Positions 20,340-29,368 of a stretch of 64,000 nt of DNA are shown here, piece by piece (the stretch's first letter is position 1; the number at the start of each line of letters is the position of its first letter). The stretch lies in contig NZ_AFQU01000001.1 of NCBI RefSeq assembly GCF_000220065.1, positions 1,193,501 through 1,257,500 on the forward strand, in the 5' to 3' direction. Origin of the DNA: Streptococcus sp. oral taxon 056 str. F0418 (GTDB taxonomy: Bacteria > Bacillota > Bacilli > Lactobacillales > Streptococcaceae). The notes beneath the pieces were generated by a model that had not been told where the DNA came from, did no database searches, and saw only the letters and a program-made list of their open reading frames with translations. The position numbers and the translations under genes were made by a program.

Positions 20340-21782
20340 ATGACGTACGAAGTAAAGTCACTTAATGAAGAATGTGGTGTTTTCGGTATCTGGGGGCATC
20401 CTGATGCAGCAAAACTAACGTATTTTGGTCTTCATAGCCTTCAGCATCGTGGCCAGGAGGGGGCAGGAATCCTTTCTAACGATGCTGGGCAGTTGAAGCG
20501 CCATCGTAATATGGGGCTTTTATCCGAAGTCTTTAAAAATCCTGCTAATTTGGATAAATTAACAGGAACAGGTGCGATTGGGCACGTTCGTTATGCAACT
20601 GCTGGCGAGGCTTCTGTAGATAATATCCAGCCTTTTATGTTTAAATTTCATGACATCCAATTTGGTCTTGCCCATAATGGGAATTTGACGAATGCAGCGT
20701 CATTAAAAAAAGAACTTGAAAAGAATGGGGCCATTTTCAGCTCGACTTCAGATTCTGAAATTTTAGCGCATTTGATTCGTCGTAGCCATAAGCCTACATT
20801 GATAGGAAAAGTCAAAGAAGCACTCAGTACAGTTAAGGGAGGCTTTGCCTACCTCTTGATGTTTGAAGACAAGCTTATTGTGGCGCTGGATCCAAATGGT
20901 TTTCGTCCTTTATCTATCGGGAGAATGGCGAATGGTGCAATTGTGGTATCCTCTGAAACCTGTGCTTTTGAGGTCATTGGAGCAGAGTGGCTTAGAGATG
21001 TGAAGCCTGGAGAGGTAGTCATCATTGACGATCAGGGCATCCAGTATGATCACTATACGACAGATACACAGCTTGCAATTTGCTCTATGGAATATATCTA
21101 CTTTGCCCGTCCAGACTCGAATATCCATGGTGTCAATGTACATACAGCTCGTAAGCGAATGGGAGCTCAGTTAGCGCGTGAGTTTAAGCATGAAGCGGAT
21201 ATAGTGGTTGGTGTGCCTAATTCGTCGCTCAGTGCAGCCATGGGATTTGCGGAAGAATCAGGCTTACCCAATGAAATGGGCTTAATCAAAAACCAATATA
21301 CACAACGCACTTTTATCCAACCAACTCAGGAATTACGTGAGCAAGGAGTTCGTATGAAACTCTCTGCGGTATCAGGTGTTGTTAAAGGAAAACGAGTCGT
21401 TATGATTGATGATTCGATTGTTCGTGGAACGACATCTCGTCGGATCGTTCAGCTCTTGAAAGAAGCGGGAGCTTCTGAGGTTCACGTTGCTATTGGTAGT
21501 CCAGCACTAGCTTATCCATGTTTTTACGGGATTGACATCCAGACTCGTCAGGAGTTGATCGCAGCGAATCACACAGTTGAAGAAACCCGTCAAATCATTG
21601 GTGCGGACAGTCTGACTTATCTTTCTATTGAGGGGTTAGTAGATTCCATTGGTATTGAGACAGACGCTCCCAATGGTGGACTTTGCGTGGCTTACTTTGA
21701 TGGAAACTATCCAACCCCTCTCTATGACTATGAAGAAGAATATCGAAGAAGTTTGGAAGAAAAGACCAGTTTTTACAAATAG
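20340..21782 (+). CDS. purF: Amidophosphoribosyltransferase PurF
   Basis: 480 residues. Catalyses the first committed purine step, PRPP plus glutamine to phosphoribosylamine. An 11-residue propeptide precedes the N-terminal nucleophile Cys12 (NEECGVFGIWGH). The glutaminase domain has HSLQHRGQEGAGI; the phosphoribosyltransferase domain has the PRPP loop VVMIDDSIVRGTTSRR. Bacillus-type enzymes carry an Fe-S cluster bound by C-terminal cysteines; CYF and CVAYF motifs near the end may correspond. The SD is weak. Confidence 0.97.
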   Translation: MTYEVKSLNEECGVFGIWGHPDAAKLTYFGLHSLQHRGQEGAGILSNDAGQLKRHRNMGLLSEVFKNPANLDKLTGTGAIGHVRYATAGEASVDNIQPFMFKFHDIQFGLAHNGNLTNAASLKKELEKNGAIFSSTSDSEILAHLIRRSHKPTLIGKVKEALSTVKGGFAYLLMFEDKLIVALDPNGFRPLSIGRMANGAIVVSSETCAFEVIGAEWLRDVKPGEVVIIDDQGIQYDHYTTDTQLAICSMEYIYFARPDSNIHGVNVHTARKRMGAQLAREFKHEADIVVGVPNSSLSAAMGFAEESGLPNEMGLIKNQYTQRTFIQPTQELREQGVRMKLSAVSGVVKGKRVVMIDDSIVRGTTSRRIVQLLKEAGASEVHVAIGSPALAYPCFYGIDIQTRQELIAANHTVEETRQIIGADSLTYLSIEGLVDSIGIETDAPNGGLCVAYFDGNYPTPLYDYEEEYRRSLEEKTSFYK

Positions 21783-21825
21783 GCGGATGAAGGCTCTCCA
21801 TTAAAGGAAAGGAAGAGGAGAAAAG

Positions 21826-22848
21826 ATGACAAATAAAAATGCATATGCACAATCCGGTGTGGATGTTGAAGCGGGTTATGAAGTTGTTGAGCGGATCAAA
21901 AAACATGTGGCACGGACAGAACGTGCGGGTGTTATGGGTGCTCTAGGTGGCTTTGGTGGTATGTTTGATCTTTCAAAGACTGGGGTCAAAGAGCCGGTCT
22001 TGATTTCTGGTACGGATGGAGTTGGTACTAAACTGATGTTGGCGATCCAGTATGACAAGCATGATACCATTGGGCAGGACTGTGTAGCTATGTGTGTCAA
22101 TGACATCATCGCAGCAGGAGCAGAACCTCTTTATTTTTTAGACTATATTGCTACTGGAAAAAATGAGCCAGCAAAGTTGGAACAAGTTGTCGCTGGTGTG
22201 GCTGAAGGTTGTGTGCAGGCAGGTGCAGCTCTCATTGGTGGGGAAACTGCTGAAATGCCTGGTATGTATGGAGAAGATGACTATGACTTGGCTGGTTTTG
22301 CGGTAGGTGTGGCTGAAAAAAGCCAAATTATTGATGGCTCAAAAGTAGCCGAAGGGGATATCCTCCTTGGACTTGCTTCCAGTGGGATCCACTCCAATGG
22401 TTACTCTCTCGTTCGTCGTGTTTTTGCCGACTATACAGGTGAGGAAGTCTTGCCAGAATTGGAAGGAAAGAAACTTAAGGAAGTCCTTCTTGAGCCGACT
22501 CGAATTTATGTCAAAGTTTTGTTGCCATTGATTAAAGAACAGCTAGTTCACGGAATTGCCCACATCACAGGTGGAGGCTTTATTGAAAATGTCCCACGTA
22601 TGTTCTCGTGTGATTTAGCTGCAGTGATTGAGGAAGATAAGATTCCGGTGCTACCAATTTTCAAAGCACTTGAGAAATATGGTCAAATCAAGCACCAAGA
22701 AATGTTTGAAATCTTCAATATGGGGCTAGGGATGATTTTGGCCGTAGCTCCTGAAAATGTGGATCGTGTTAAAGAGCTTCTTGATGAGCCTGTTTATGAA
22801 GTTGGCCGGATTGTCAAAAAAGAAAATGAAAGTGTCATCATCAAATGA
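21826..22848 (+). CDS. purM: AIR synthetase PurM
   Basis: 340 residues. Phosphoribosylaminoimidazole synthetase: converts FGAM to AIR with ATP. Blocks [37 protein letters not shown] and [13 protein letters not shown] are all present. SD GGAAGAGG precedes the ATG. Its stop overlaps the purN start (ATGA). Confidence 0.97.
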   Translation: MTNKNAYAQSGVDVEAGYEVVERIKKHVARTERAGVMGALGGFGGMFDLSKTGVKEPVLISGTDGVGTKLMLAIQYDKHDTIGQDCVAMCVNDIIAAGAEPLYFLDYIATGKNEPAKLEQVVAGVAEGCVQAGAALIGGETAEMPGMYGEDDYDLAGFAVGVAEKSQIIDGSKVAEGDILLGLASSGIHSNGYSLVRRVFADYTGEEVLPELEGKKLKEVLLEPTRIYVKVLLPLIKEQLVHGIAHITGGGFIENVPRMFSCDLAAVIEEDKIPVLPIFKALEKYGQIKHQEMFEIFNMGLGMILAVAPENVDRVKELLDEPVYEVGRIVKKENESVIIK

Positions 22849-23396
22849 AAAAAATAGCGGTTTTTGCCTCTGGTAATGGCTCAAATTTTCAAGTGATTGC
22901 CGAACAATTTCCAGTGGAGTTTGTTTTTTCAGACCATCGTGATGCCTTTGTTCTCGAGCGTGCAAATCAGTTAAGGGTTAAAAGCTATGCTTTTGAACTC
23001 AAGGAGTTTGAGAACAAGGCAGACTATGAAGCAGCACTCGTGGAACTCTTGCAAGAACACCAGATTGACTTGGTTTGCCTCGCTGGCTACATGAAAATCG
23101 TTGGTTCAACCTTGCTTAGTGCTTATGAAGGTCGAATCATAAACATTCATCCAGCCTATCTGCCAGAATTTCCAGGAGCCCATGGGATTGAGGATGCTTG
23201 GCAGGCTGGTGTTGAGCAGTCTGGCGTGACCATTCACTGGGTGGACTCGGGTGTGGATACAGGCAAAATTATTCAGCAAGTGCGCGTGCCACGTCTGGCA
23301 GAAGATACACTAGAAAGCTTTGAAGCCCGCATTCATGAGGCGGAATACAGGTTATATCTAGAAGTGTTGGATAGTTTGGGAGTGGATAGGAAGTAA
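22845..23396 (+). CDS. purN: GAR transformylase PurN
   Basis: 183 residues. Transfers a formyl group from 10-formyl-THF to GAR. N-terminal [15 protein letters not shown], the catalytic Asn-His in [20 protein letters not shown], and Asp in [13 protein letters not shown] are present. Overlaps purM by four bases. The SD of the next, broken gene lies in its last codons. Confidence 0.95.
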   Translation: MKKIAVFASGNGSNFQVIAEQFPVEFVFSDHRDAFVLERANQLRVKSYAFELKEFENKADYEAALVELLQEHQIDLVCLAGYMKIVGSTLLSAYEGRIINIHPAYLPEFPGAHGIEDAWQAGVEQSGVTIHWVDSGVDTGKIIQQVRVPRLAEDTLESFEARIHEAEYRLYLEVLDSLGVDRK

Positions 23397-23400
23397 ATTT

Positions 23401-24104
23401 TTGAATAATAAAGCTGTTGAGACTTTACTAGATAAAGTTAAAGAATTTGAAGAATTTTTTAATGAATATGAAAAACAATTTTACCCTAAAGTAAAAAAAT
23501 TAGAAATAAATTTCTAATTAGCTTAATTGTATTTATTACTCTAATGTTAACAAGTTATGTGCTTTGGTTGTGGGATTTTGGTGATTTGTGTGTTAAAATA
23601 CCTTCTCTTATTTTTACTGTGTTTTCTTTGTGGTATTTTATTTATCTCAGTCGAAAATTTGATAAAGTTTCAGATGGAAAACCTAATAAATTTGAAGAGC
23701 TATGTAGAGAAATAAAGTATGAATTGATTCTTATGTATGGAGAAAAAGCTAGTTATGCTGTGAAGTTGTTAATAGCTGATTTGACAGATAAACGTGATAG
23801 GTCGATTAATCGATATGAAAGTTCAATACAATTTGTTGGTAGAATTGGTATAATTTTGACAACGGCTTTTGTCACTTTGGCTTTAAATAAATTATTTGTT
23901 GCAGATGATACAGCTATTTCTGTTGAAACATTTTTGGGTTTAATTTTAATCGTGGCTATAATAGTATGGTTGATTAATTTCATAGATAGTGGAATAAAAA
24001 ATATTATTAAATACCCCATATGGGGTAAAGCTTCAAAAGAAGTGTATCTAATAGATATTTTATACGAAGTAAAATATATGGTTTTGGAAAAGGAGAACAT
24101 ATGA
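23401..24104 (+). pseudogene. Membrane protein gene between purN and purH, apparently split by a one-base shift
   Basis: Unrecognised. A TTG at 23401 with AGGAAG eight bases upstream opens a 38-codon frame (LNNKAVETLLDKVKEFEEFF) rich in charged helix. The overlapping frame begins right after the A7 run (23493-23499) and continues KIRNKFLISLIVFITLMLTS into a 186-residue frame starting at ATG 23544. One extra A would join them into a 234-residue protein: a charged helix, helices at about 40-58 and 62-80, a soluble middle (KFEELCREIKYELILMYGEK), and two more helices. Its stop overlaps the purH ATG (ATGA). Strongly AT-rich compared with purN and purH, so likely acquired. Pneumococcus, as I recall, has a vanZ-like gene at this spot. 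The downstream frame could be translated alone. Confidence 0.6.
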
Positions 24105-25648
24105 CTAAACGCGCCTTAATCAGCGTCTCAGACAAAGCGGGCATCGTTGAATTTGCCCAAGAACTCAAAAAACTTGGTTGGGAGATTATCTCGACAGGTG
24201 GTACCAAGGTTGCCCTTGAAAATGCTGGGGTAGAGACCATTGCCATCGATGATGTGACGGGTTTTCCAGAAATGATGGATGGCCGTGTCAAGACCCTCCA
24301 CCCCAATATCCATGGTGGGCTCCTGGCTCGTCGTGACTTAGATAGCCACCTAGAAGCAGCTAAGGATAATCAGATTGAGCTCATTGACCTTGTGGTGGTG
24401 AACCTTTATCCATTCAAGGAAACGATTCTCAAACCAGACGTGACTTACGCTGATGCTGTAGAGAACATCGATATCGGCGGCCCATCCATGCTTCGTTCAG
24501 CAGCTAAAAACCATGCCAGCGTGACGGTTGTGGTAGATCCGGCTGACTATACAGTGGTGCTTGGTGAATTGGTTGCAGAGGGTGAAACCACTTATGAAAC
24601 GCGCCAACGCTTAGCAGCTAAGGTTTTCCGTCACACAGCGGCTTATGATGCCTTGATTGCAGAATACTTCACAGTTCAAGTGGGCGAAAGCAAACCTGAA
24701 AAGCTCACTTTGACTTATGACCTCAAACAAGCCATGCGCTATGGGGAAAATCCTCAGCAGGATGCCGATTTCTACCAAAAAGCTTTGCCGACTGATTACT
24801 CTATTGCATCTGCAAAACAGCTTAATGGTAAGGAATTGTCCTTCAATAACATCCGTGATGCCGATGCAGCTATTTGTATCATCCGAGATTTCAGAGACCG
24901 TCCAACCGTTGTGGCTTTGAAACATATGAATCCGTGCGGTATCGGTCAGGCAGATGACATCGAAACAGCTTGGGACTATGCTTATGAGTCTGATCCTGTA
25001 TCTATCTTTGGTGGGATTGTCGTTCTCAACCGTGAGGTGGATGTGGCGACAGCTGAGAAGATGCATGGTGTTTTTCTGGAAATTATCATTGCACCGGGCT
25101 ATACAGATGAGGCGCTAGCCATTTTGACCAACAAAAAGAAAAACCTGCGTATCCTCGAGTTGCCATTTGATGCTCAAGAGACTAGTGAAGCAGAGGCTGA
25201 GTACACAGGTGTAGTCGGCGGGCTTCTTGTGCAAAATCAAGATGTGGTAAAGGAAAGCCCTGCGGATTGGCAAGTGGTGACCAAACGCCAGCCAACGAAG
25301 ACAGAGGCAACCGCTCTTGAGTTCGCTTGGAAAGCTATCAAGTACGTTAAATCAAATGGTATCATCGTGACTAACGACCACATGACGCTTGGGGTAGGCC
25401 CAGGTCAGACTAATCGTGTAGCTTCAGTTCGTATCGCCATCGAGCAAGCTAAAGACCGCCTTGACGGTGCTGTCCTCGCTTCAGATGCTTTCTTTCCATT
25501 TGCTGATAATGTGGAAGAAATTGCTAAGGCTGGTATCAAGGCTATCATCCAGCCGGGTGGCTCCGTTCGTGACCAAGAATCTATCGAAGCGGCTGACAAA
25601 TATGGCTTGACTATGATTTTTACTGGTGTACGTCATTTTAGACATTGA
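24101..25648 (+). CDS. purH: Bifunctional AICAR transformylase / IMP cyclohydrolase PurH
   Basis: 515 residues. Performs the last two steps to IMP. The N-terminal MGS-like cyclohydrolase domain (1-145) opens [17 protein letters not shown] with STGGTK and GRVKTLHP. The transformylase domain contains [17 protein letters not shown] and the terminal [16 protein letters not shown] and [13 protein letters not shown] content returns to operon levels. purD does not follow, unlike in pneumococcus. Confidence 0.97.
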   Translation: MTKRALISVSDKAGIVEFAQELKKLGWEIISTGGTKVALENAGVETIAIDDVTGFPEMMDGRVKTLHPNIHGGLLARRDLDSHLEAAKDNQIELIDLVVVNLYPFKETILKPDVTYADAVENIDIGGPSMLRSAAKNHASVTVVVDPADYTVVLGELVAEGETTYETRQRLAAKVFRHTAAYDALIAEYFTVQVGESKPEKLTLTYDLKQAMRYGENPQQDADFYQKALPTDYSIASAKQLNGKELSFNNIRDADAAICIIRDFRDRPTVVALKHMNPCGIGQADDIETAWDYAYESDPVSIFGGIVVLNREVDVATAEKMHGVFLEIIIAPGYTDEALAILTNKKKNLRILELPFDAQETSEAEAEYTGVVGGLLVQNQDVVKESPADWQVVTKRQPTKTEATALEFAWKAIKYVKSNGIIVTNDHMTLGVGPGQTNRVASVRIAIEQAKDRLDGAVLASDAFFPFADNVEEIAKAGIKAIIQPGGSVRDQESIEAADKYGLTMIFTGVRHFRH

Positions 25649-25670
25649 GAAAAACATAATATAATGAAGA

Positions 25671-25845
25671 GAGTAGGACAGAAATCGGTAATTCGTTAGA
25701 ATTCGATTTCGTCGGCCCACCTCCGCACAGTTGAGTAGGGCTGTAAAAGCTGATGAAATCAGCGTAGTAGAGCCCACTCAACCACTGCGTCTTGCTCGAT
25801 AATCCAAAGGCAATTGAGAGGCTAGGACTTTTGTCCCAGCCTCTT
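25671..25845. repeat. Structured intergenic repeat with three hairpins, ending in a terminator
   Basis: Hairpin 1: GAAATCG (25681-25687) / CGATTTC (25704-25710) with inner AATTC/GAATT. Hairpin 2: GTTGAGT (25730-25736) / ACTCAAC (25776-25782), GGGCT / AGCCC inside and GCTGAT-gaa-ATCAGC (25749-25763) at the tip. Hairpin 3: AGAGGCTAGGAC (25817-25828) / GTCCCAGCCTCT (25833-25844), loop TTTT, one mismatch, which can terminate purH transcription. I recall near-identical blocks after many Mitis-group genes, so this is probably a dispersed non-autonomous element. Confidence 0.7.
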
Positions 25846-26020
25846 AAAGTATGAAAATAGAATGAGAAATGCGTAAGGATAAGAAAATAAGCGAAAAAAA
25901 GTAAATGATTCAAGGATTTTAGGCGGATAGCTGATTGTATGAAGAAGAATTTTTGCAAAATGTTTGAAGCTCAACAAAACAAACAAAATGTTTCGTGTGT
26001 CATTTGTGGTGATTAGCATC

Positions 26021-26053
26021 AAAAAGTCTCTCGAACAAGTTGTATGAGAGACT
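26021..26053 (-). terminator. Minus-strand hairpin with T tail
   Basis: AGTCTCTC (26025-26032) / GAGAGACT (26046-26053), 8-bp perfect stem; read on the minus strand it is followed by TTTTTG. It could be a second terminator for transcripts leaving the GntR gene. The rest of 25850-26118 shows no gene or other clear signal. Confidence 0.5.
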
Positions 26054-26118
26054 GTTAAATCAGTAAATGTTCGAATAAACTGCTTGATCAAACAAATGAG
26101 AGTTTTTGCTAAAAAACC

Positions 26119-26172
26119 TTTTCAAATCAGGCGAACTTCGATATAATATAAACATAAATGAAAACGCTTTTA
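26119..26172 (+). promoter_or_regulatory. Orphan promoter with a catabolite (cre) site
   Basis: TTTTCA (26119-26124), 17 bases, TATAAT (26142-26147). Just downstream, 26158-26172 (ATGAAAACGCTTTTA) matches the CcpA cre consensus WTGNAANCGNWNNCW with one mismatch. No coding gene follows on the plus strand; a terminator hairpin begins at 26176. The unit would make an RNA of about 60 bases repressed by CcpA, or it is a remnant of a lost sugar operon. Confidence 0.5.
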
Positions 26173-26175
26173 ACA

Positions 26176-26210
26176 AAAAGAACAATTACTTTGTCTGCAA
26201 CTGTTCTTTT
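26176..26210. terminator. Bidirectional terminator
   Basis: AAAAGAACA (26176-26184) / TGTTCTTTT (26202-26210), 9-bp stem. T-runs occur on both strands, so it can stop the orphan plus-strand RNA and the GntR gene on the minus strand. Confidence 0.75.
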
Positions 26211-26216
26211 GTAATA

Positions 26217-26933
26217 TTATCGGCTCTTATCAGAAGAGATAAATTTAATCTTATAAAAATCGCTACGCTTATAAGCTTCGCTATATTCTAGAATCTGTCC
26301 AGTACTTTCCAGTTGAGTTGTTTTCACTTGGTGTACAGAAGGGAATTGGGCATCAATTCCTAGTTTTTGTGCGATTACTTCAGGCGTTGGGAAGATAATT
26401 TCGTTTACTTCTTCAAAATGCTCATCATTCATATGGATATGGTAATCAGCTTTAAATCGACCATAGATAGAGCTATAGTAATCTAGATTTGGATAGTTGG
26501 CATTGATATATTGCTCAGGGATATAAGACTGATGGTAAATGTAAGTGACACCGTTTGTCTCCCGAACTCGTTCAATTTTATAATAGAATTGATTGCTTTT
26601 TAAACCGAGCTTTTCCAAGATAGACAAATCATTTCCGCGTTCGATAGATAGTACAGTCACTCGATCGTTTTGAGTTGGGAAAACTTCGATGTCGGAGAAT
26701 TCAACTAATTTATGCTTACGAGCCCGAGATACAAAGGTACCTTTTCCCTGTTGGCGGATAATATAGCCGTCATTAGCTAAGTCGTTCAGTGCTCTGACAA
26801 CAGTGATAGAACTAACATCGTACATTTGAATCAATTCAGCTTCAGTATAAAACTTATCACCATTTTCAAATTGACCCGAAATAATCTTTTGCTTTAGTTC
26901 TTCTTTTATATATTGATATTTAGGGATTGCCAT
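26217..26933 (-). CDS. agaR: GntR/HutC-family regulator of the aminosugar operon (AgaR-like)
   Basis: 238 residues from the ATG at 26931-26933, with AGGTG ten bases upstream; a longer in-frame start lacks an SD. The N-terminal winged helix (5-70, YQYIKEELKQKIISGQF, TVVRALNDLANDGYIIRQQGKGTFV) binds DNA; the C-terminal UTRA domain (about 95-235) binds a sugar phosphate. It is divergent from the bgaC-PTS-agaS operon. The pneumococcal regulator in this place, AgaR, represses that operon in the absence of N-acetylgalactosamine; the same role is inferred. Confidence 0.85.
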   Translation of the reverse strand: MAIPKYQYIKEELKQKIISGQFENGDKFYTEAELIQMYDVSSITVVRALNDLANDGYIIRQQGKGTFVSRARKHKLVEFSDIEVFPTQNDRVTVLSIERGNDLSILEKLGLKSNQFYYKIERVRETNGVTYIYHQSYIPEQYINANYPNLDYYSSIYGRFKADYHIHMNDEHFEEVNEIIFPTPEVIAQKLGIDAQFPSVHQVKTTQLESTGQILEYSEAYKRSDFYKIKFISSDKSR

Positions 26934-26971
26934 TATTTGTTTCACCTCGCTTTTATTCCCTTTCAATAAAG

Positions 26972-26980
26972 ATTTTACCA
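26972..26980 (-). promoter_or_regulatory. Extended -10 promoter of the GntR gene
   Basis: TGGTAAAAT on the minus strand, about 40 bases before the start codon. The -35 is poor. Confidence 0.5.
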
Positions 26981-27007
26981 TATTTTTAAAAAAATAGTTT
27001 AAAAGTA

Positions 27008-27043
27008 TTGACTTTTTTTCAAAATATTATTATATTAATTAAT
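27008..27043 (+). promoter_or_regulatory. bgaC operon promoter with a likely AgaR operator
   Basis: TTGACT (27008-27013), 17 bases, TATATT (27031-27036). The segment TTATATTAATTA (27030-27041) overlaps the -10 and matches, in reverse, the AT-rich AgaR site I recall from pneumococcus. Repressor binding would block the polymerase directly. Confidence 0.6.
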
Positions 27044-27075
27044 GAAAAGGATTTCTTTTGCAGGGAGGTGAGGAT

Positions 27076-28869
27076 TTGGTGAGATTCGAAATCTCAGATA
27101 CTTTCTTATTAGATCAAAAACCATTTAAGATCTTGTCTGGGGCAATCCATTACTTCCGTGTGCATCCAGACGATTGGTATCACTCATTATACAATCTAAA
27201 AGCTTTAGGTTTTAATACAGTTGAGACTTACATTCCTTGGAATATGCATGAGCCTGAGAAAGGCAGATTTAATTTTCAAGGGCAGTTGGATCTGGAGAGA
27301 TTTTTACAGATAGCCCAGGATTTGGACCTATATGCTATTGTTCGACCATCTCCTTTTATCTGTGCAGAGTGGGAGTTTGGAGGCTTGCCGGCTTGGCTCT
27401 TGTCGGAAGAGATGAGGATTCGCTCTTCAGACTCGCAATTTATTGAAGCTGTTTCATCTTATTATGATGCCTTGCTTCCCCGCCTAATCCCCAGATTACT
27501 GGATAATGGCGGTAATATCCTGATGATGCAAGTCGAAAATGAGTACGGTTCTTACGGGGAAGACAAAGCTTACCTTCGAGCTATTAAAGATTTGATGCTG
27601 AATCGTGGCGTGACTTGTCCCCTCTTCACTTCAGATGGACCTTGGAGAGCTACTTTAGAGGCTGGGACATTGATTGATGAGGATTTGTTTGTGACTGGAA
27701 ACTTTGGATCTCGAGCAGATGAGAATTTTGCTTCGATGAAAAATTTTTTCCAAGAGCACAACAAGAAGTGGCCACTTATGTGTATGGAATTTTGGGATGG
27801 TTGGTTTAACCGCTGGAAGGAACCTATCATCAAGCGCGATCCAGACGAGTTGGCAGAAGCTGTTCATGATGTTTTGAAGCAAGGCTCTATCAATCTCTAT
27901 ATGTTTCATGGTGGAACTAATTTCGGTTTTATGAATGGTTGTTCGGCAAGAGGAACGATTGATCTGCCTCAGGTCACATCCTATGACTATGATGCTCTGC
28001 TTAATGAAGCTGGGAATCCAACTGCTAAATACTTTGCAGTCCAAAAAATGATAAAAGCTTACTATCCAGAGTATCCACAGATGGAGCCTTTGGTAAAAGA
28101 TAGTTTTGAACGAAAGAATATTCCCTTGAGCGACAAGGTTAGTTTGTTTGAAACTTTGGCGGATTTGGCAGAGCCTGTTCAAAGTCTCTATCCTAAAAAG
28201 ATGGAGGAACTGGGACAGAACTACGGTTATCTACTCTATCATATAGAGGCTAGTTGGGATGCAGAGTTAGAAAAGATTCGTGTCATTGATGGACGTGATC
28301 GAATGCAACTTTTTGTTGATCAAAAGCATATAGCAACTCAGTACCAAACGGAAATTGGAGAGGATATCTTAGTTGAAGGGGACATCAAGGCCAATTATAG
28401 CATTGACATTCTAATTGAGAATATGGGACGTGTCAACTATGGTCATAAACTCTTGGCAGATACCCAGAGAAAAGGGATCCGAACAGGGATTTGCAAGGAT
28501 TTACACTTTATGCTAGATTGGCAGCACTACTGTCTTACTCTAGATCAACCTGAAAAGATTGATTTTTCAAAGAAATGGCACCCAGGACATCCTGCTTTCT
28601 ATGCTTTTGATTTTAACTTAGAAATGAAAACGCTTAACGATACTTATCTAGATTTAACTAATTTTGGAAAGGGCGTGGCTTTTGTCAATAACGTTCATAT
28701 CGGGCGTTTTTGGGATGTCGGACCGACACTATCGCTTTATATTCCCCATGGGCTTCTGAAAGAAGGAGCGAACCGTATTATTATCTTTGAGACAGAAGGG
28801 AAATATGAAGATTCTATTCAACTTGTTAACCAACCTATATTTAAAAAAGTAAAGGGGGAAAATCTATGA
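27076..28869 (+). CDS. bgaC: Beta-galactosidase, glycoside hydrolase family 35 (BgaC type)
   Basis: 597 residues from the TTG at 27076, which aligns with the known start of BgaC and lies seven bases after GGGAGG; GTG 27079 is the alternative. No signal peptide, so export would be non-classical, as reported for pneumococcal BgaC. The GH35 TIM barrel fills residues 1-330: proton donor Glu156 in MQVENEYGSYG and nucleophile Glu238 in MCMEFWDGWF. C-terminal beta domains carry NYGHKLLADTQRKGI and GRFWDVGPTLSLYIP. BgaC hydrolyses terminal beta-1,3-linked galactose on host glycans. Overlaps the next gene by four bases. Confidence 0.95.
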   Translation: MVRFEISDTFLLDQKPFKILSGAIHYFRVHPDDWYHSLYNLKALGFNTVETYIPWNMHEPEKGRFNFQGQLDLERFLQIAQDLDLYAIVRPSPFICAEWEFGGLPAWLLSEEMRIRSSDSQFIEAVSSYYDALLPRLIPRLLDNGGNILMMQVENEYGSYGEDKAYLRAIKDLMLNRGVTCPLFTSDGPWRATLEAGTLIDEDLFVTGNFGSRADENFASMKNFFQEHNKKWPLMCMEFWDGWFNRWKEPIIKRDPDELAEAVHDVLKQGSINLYMFHGGTNFGFMNGCSARGTIDLPQVTSYDYDALLNEAGNPTAKYFAVQKMIKAYYPEYPQMEPLVKDSFERKNIPLSDKVSLFETLADLAEPVQSLYPKKMEELGQNYGYLLYHIEASWDAELEKIRVIDGRDRMQLFVDQKHIATQYQTEIGEDILVEGDIKANYSIDILIENMGRVNYGHKLLADTQRKGIRTGICKDLHFMLDWQHYCLTLDQPEKIDFSKKWHPGHPAFYAFDFNLEMKTLNDTYLDLTNFGKGVAFVNNVHIGRFWDVGPTLSLYIPHGLLKEGANRIIIFETEGKYEDSIQLVNQPIFKKVKGENL

Positions 28870-29342
28870 CAATCGTAGGTAATCGAATTGACGGACGTTT
28901 GATTCACGGACAGGTAGCCAATCTTTGGACTACTAAGCTTAATGTAACACGCATCATGGTAATTGATGATGAAGTGGCACAAAATGATATTGAAAAGAGC
29001 GGACTCAAGTTGGCAACGCCGCCAGGAGTGAAGCTCAGCATTCTGCCAATCGCTAAAGCAGCAGAAAATATCTTGGCTGGTAAATATGACTCACAACGAC
29101 TCTTTATCGTTGCCCGTAAACCAGACCGTTTCCTTCGTTTGGTAGAGGCTGGTGTACCACTAGAAACACTTAATGTTGGAAATATGTCTCAGTCAGACGA
29201 AACTCGTCCAATCACTCGCTCCATCAATGTAGTTGATGCAGATGTGGAAGCTTTCCACAAACTGCATGAAAAAGGCGTGAAGCTGACAGCTCAGATGGTT
29301 CCAAATGATCCAGTTACGGATTTTATGAATTTGTTAAAATAA
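28866..29342 (+). CDS. PTS system, mannose-family IIB component
   Basis: 158 residues. Cytoplasmic phosphocarrier of a mannose/fructose/sorbose-family PTS. Phosphorylated His14 lies in the signature RIDGRLIHGQV. Together with the IIC, IID and IIA genes downstream it forms a complete transporter, probably for galactosamine or N-acetylgalactosamine, or a galactosyl sugar released by BgaC (substrate inferred from AgaS and the aldolase). ATGA overlap with bgaC. Confidence 0.93.
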   Translation: MTIVGNRIDGRLIHGQVANLWTTKLNVTRIMVIDDEVAQNDIEKSGLKLATPPGVKLSILPIAKAAENILAGKYDSQRLFIVARKPDRFLRLVEAGVPLETLNVGNMSQSDETRPITRSINVVDADVEAFHKLHEKGVKLTAQMVPNDPVTDFMNLLK

Positions 29343-29368
29343 GGAAAAATTTTTAGGAGGTCTTTGTC

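Noticed and set aside
25638..26091. Minus-strand frames across the purH-agaR gap
   Set aside because: They cross strong hairpins and terminators and read as translations of repeat DNA.
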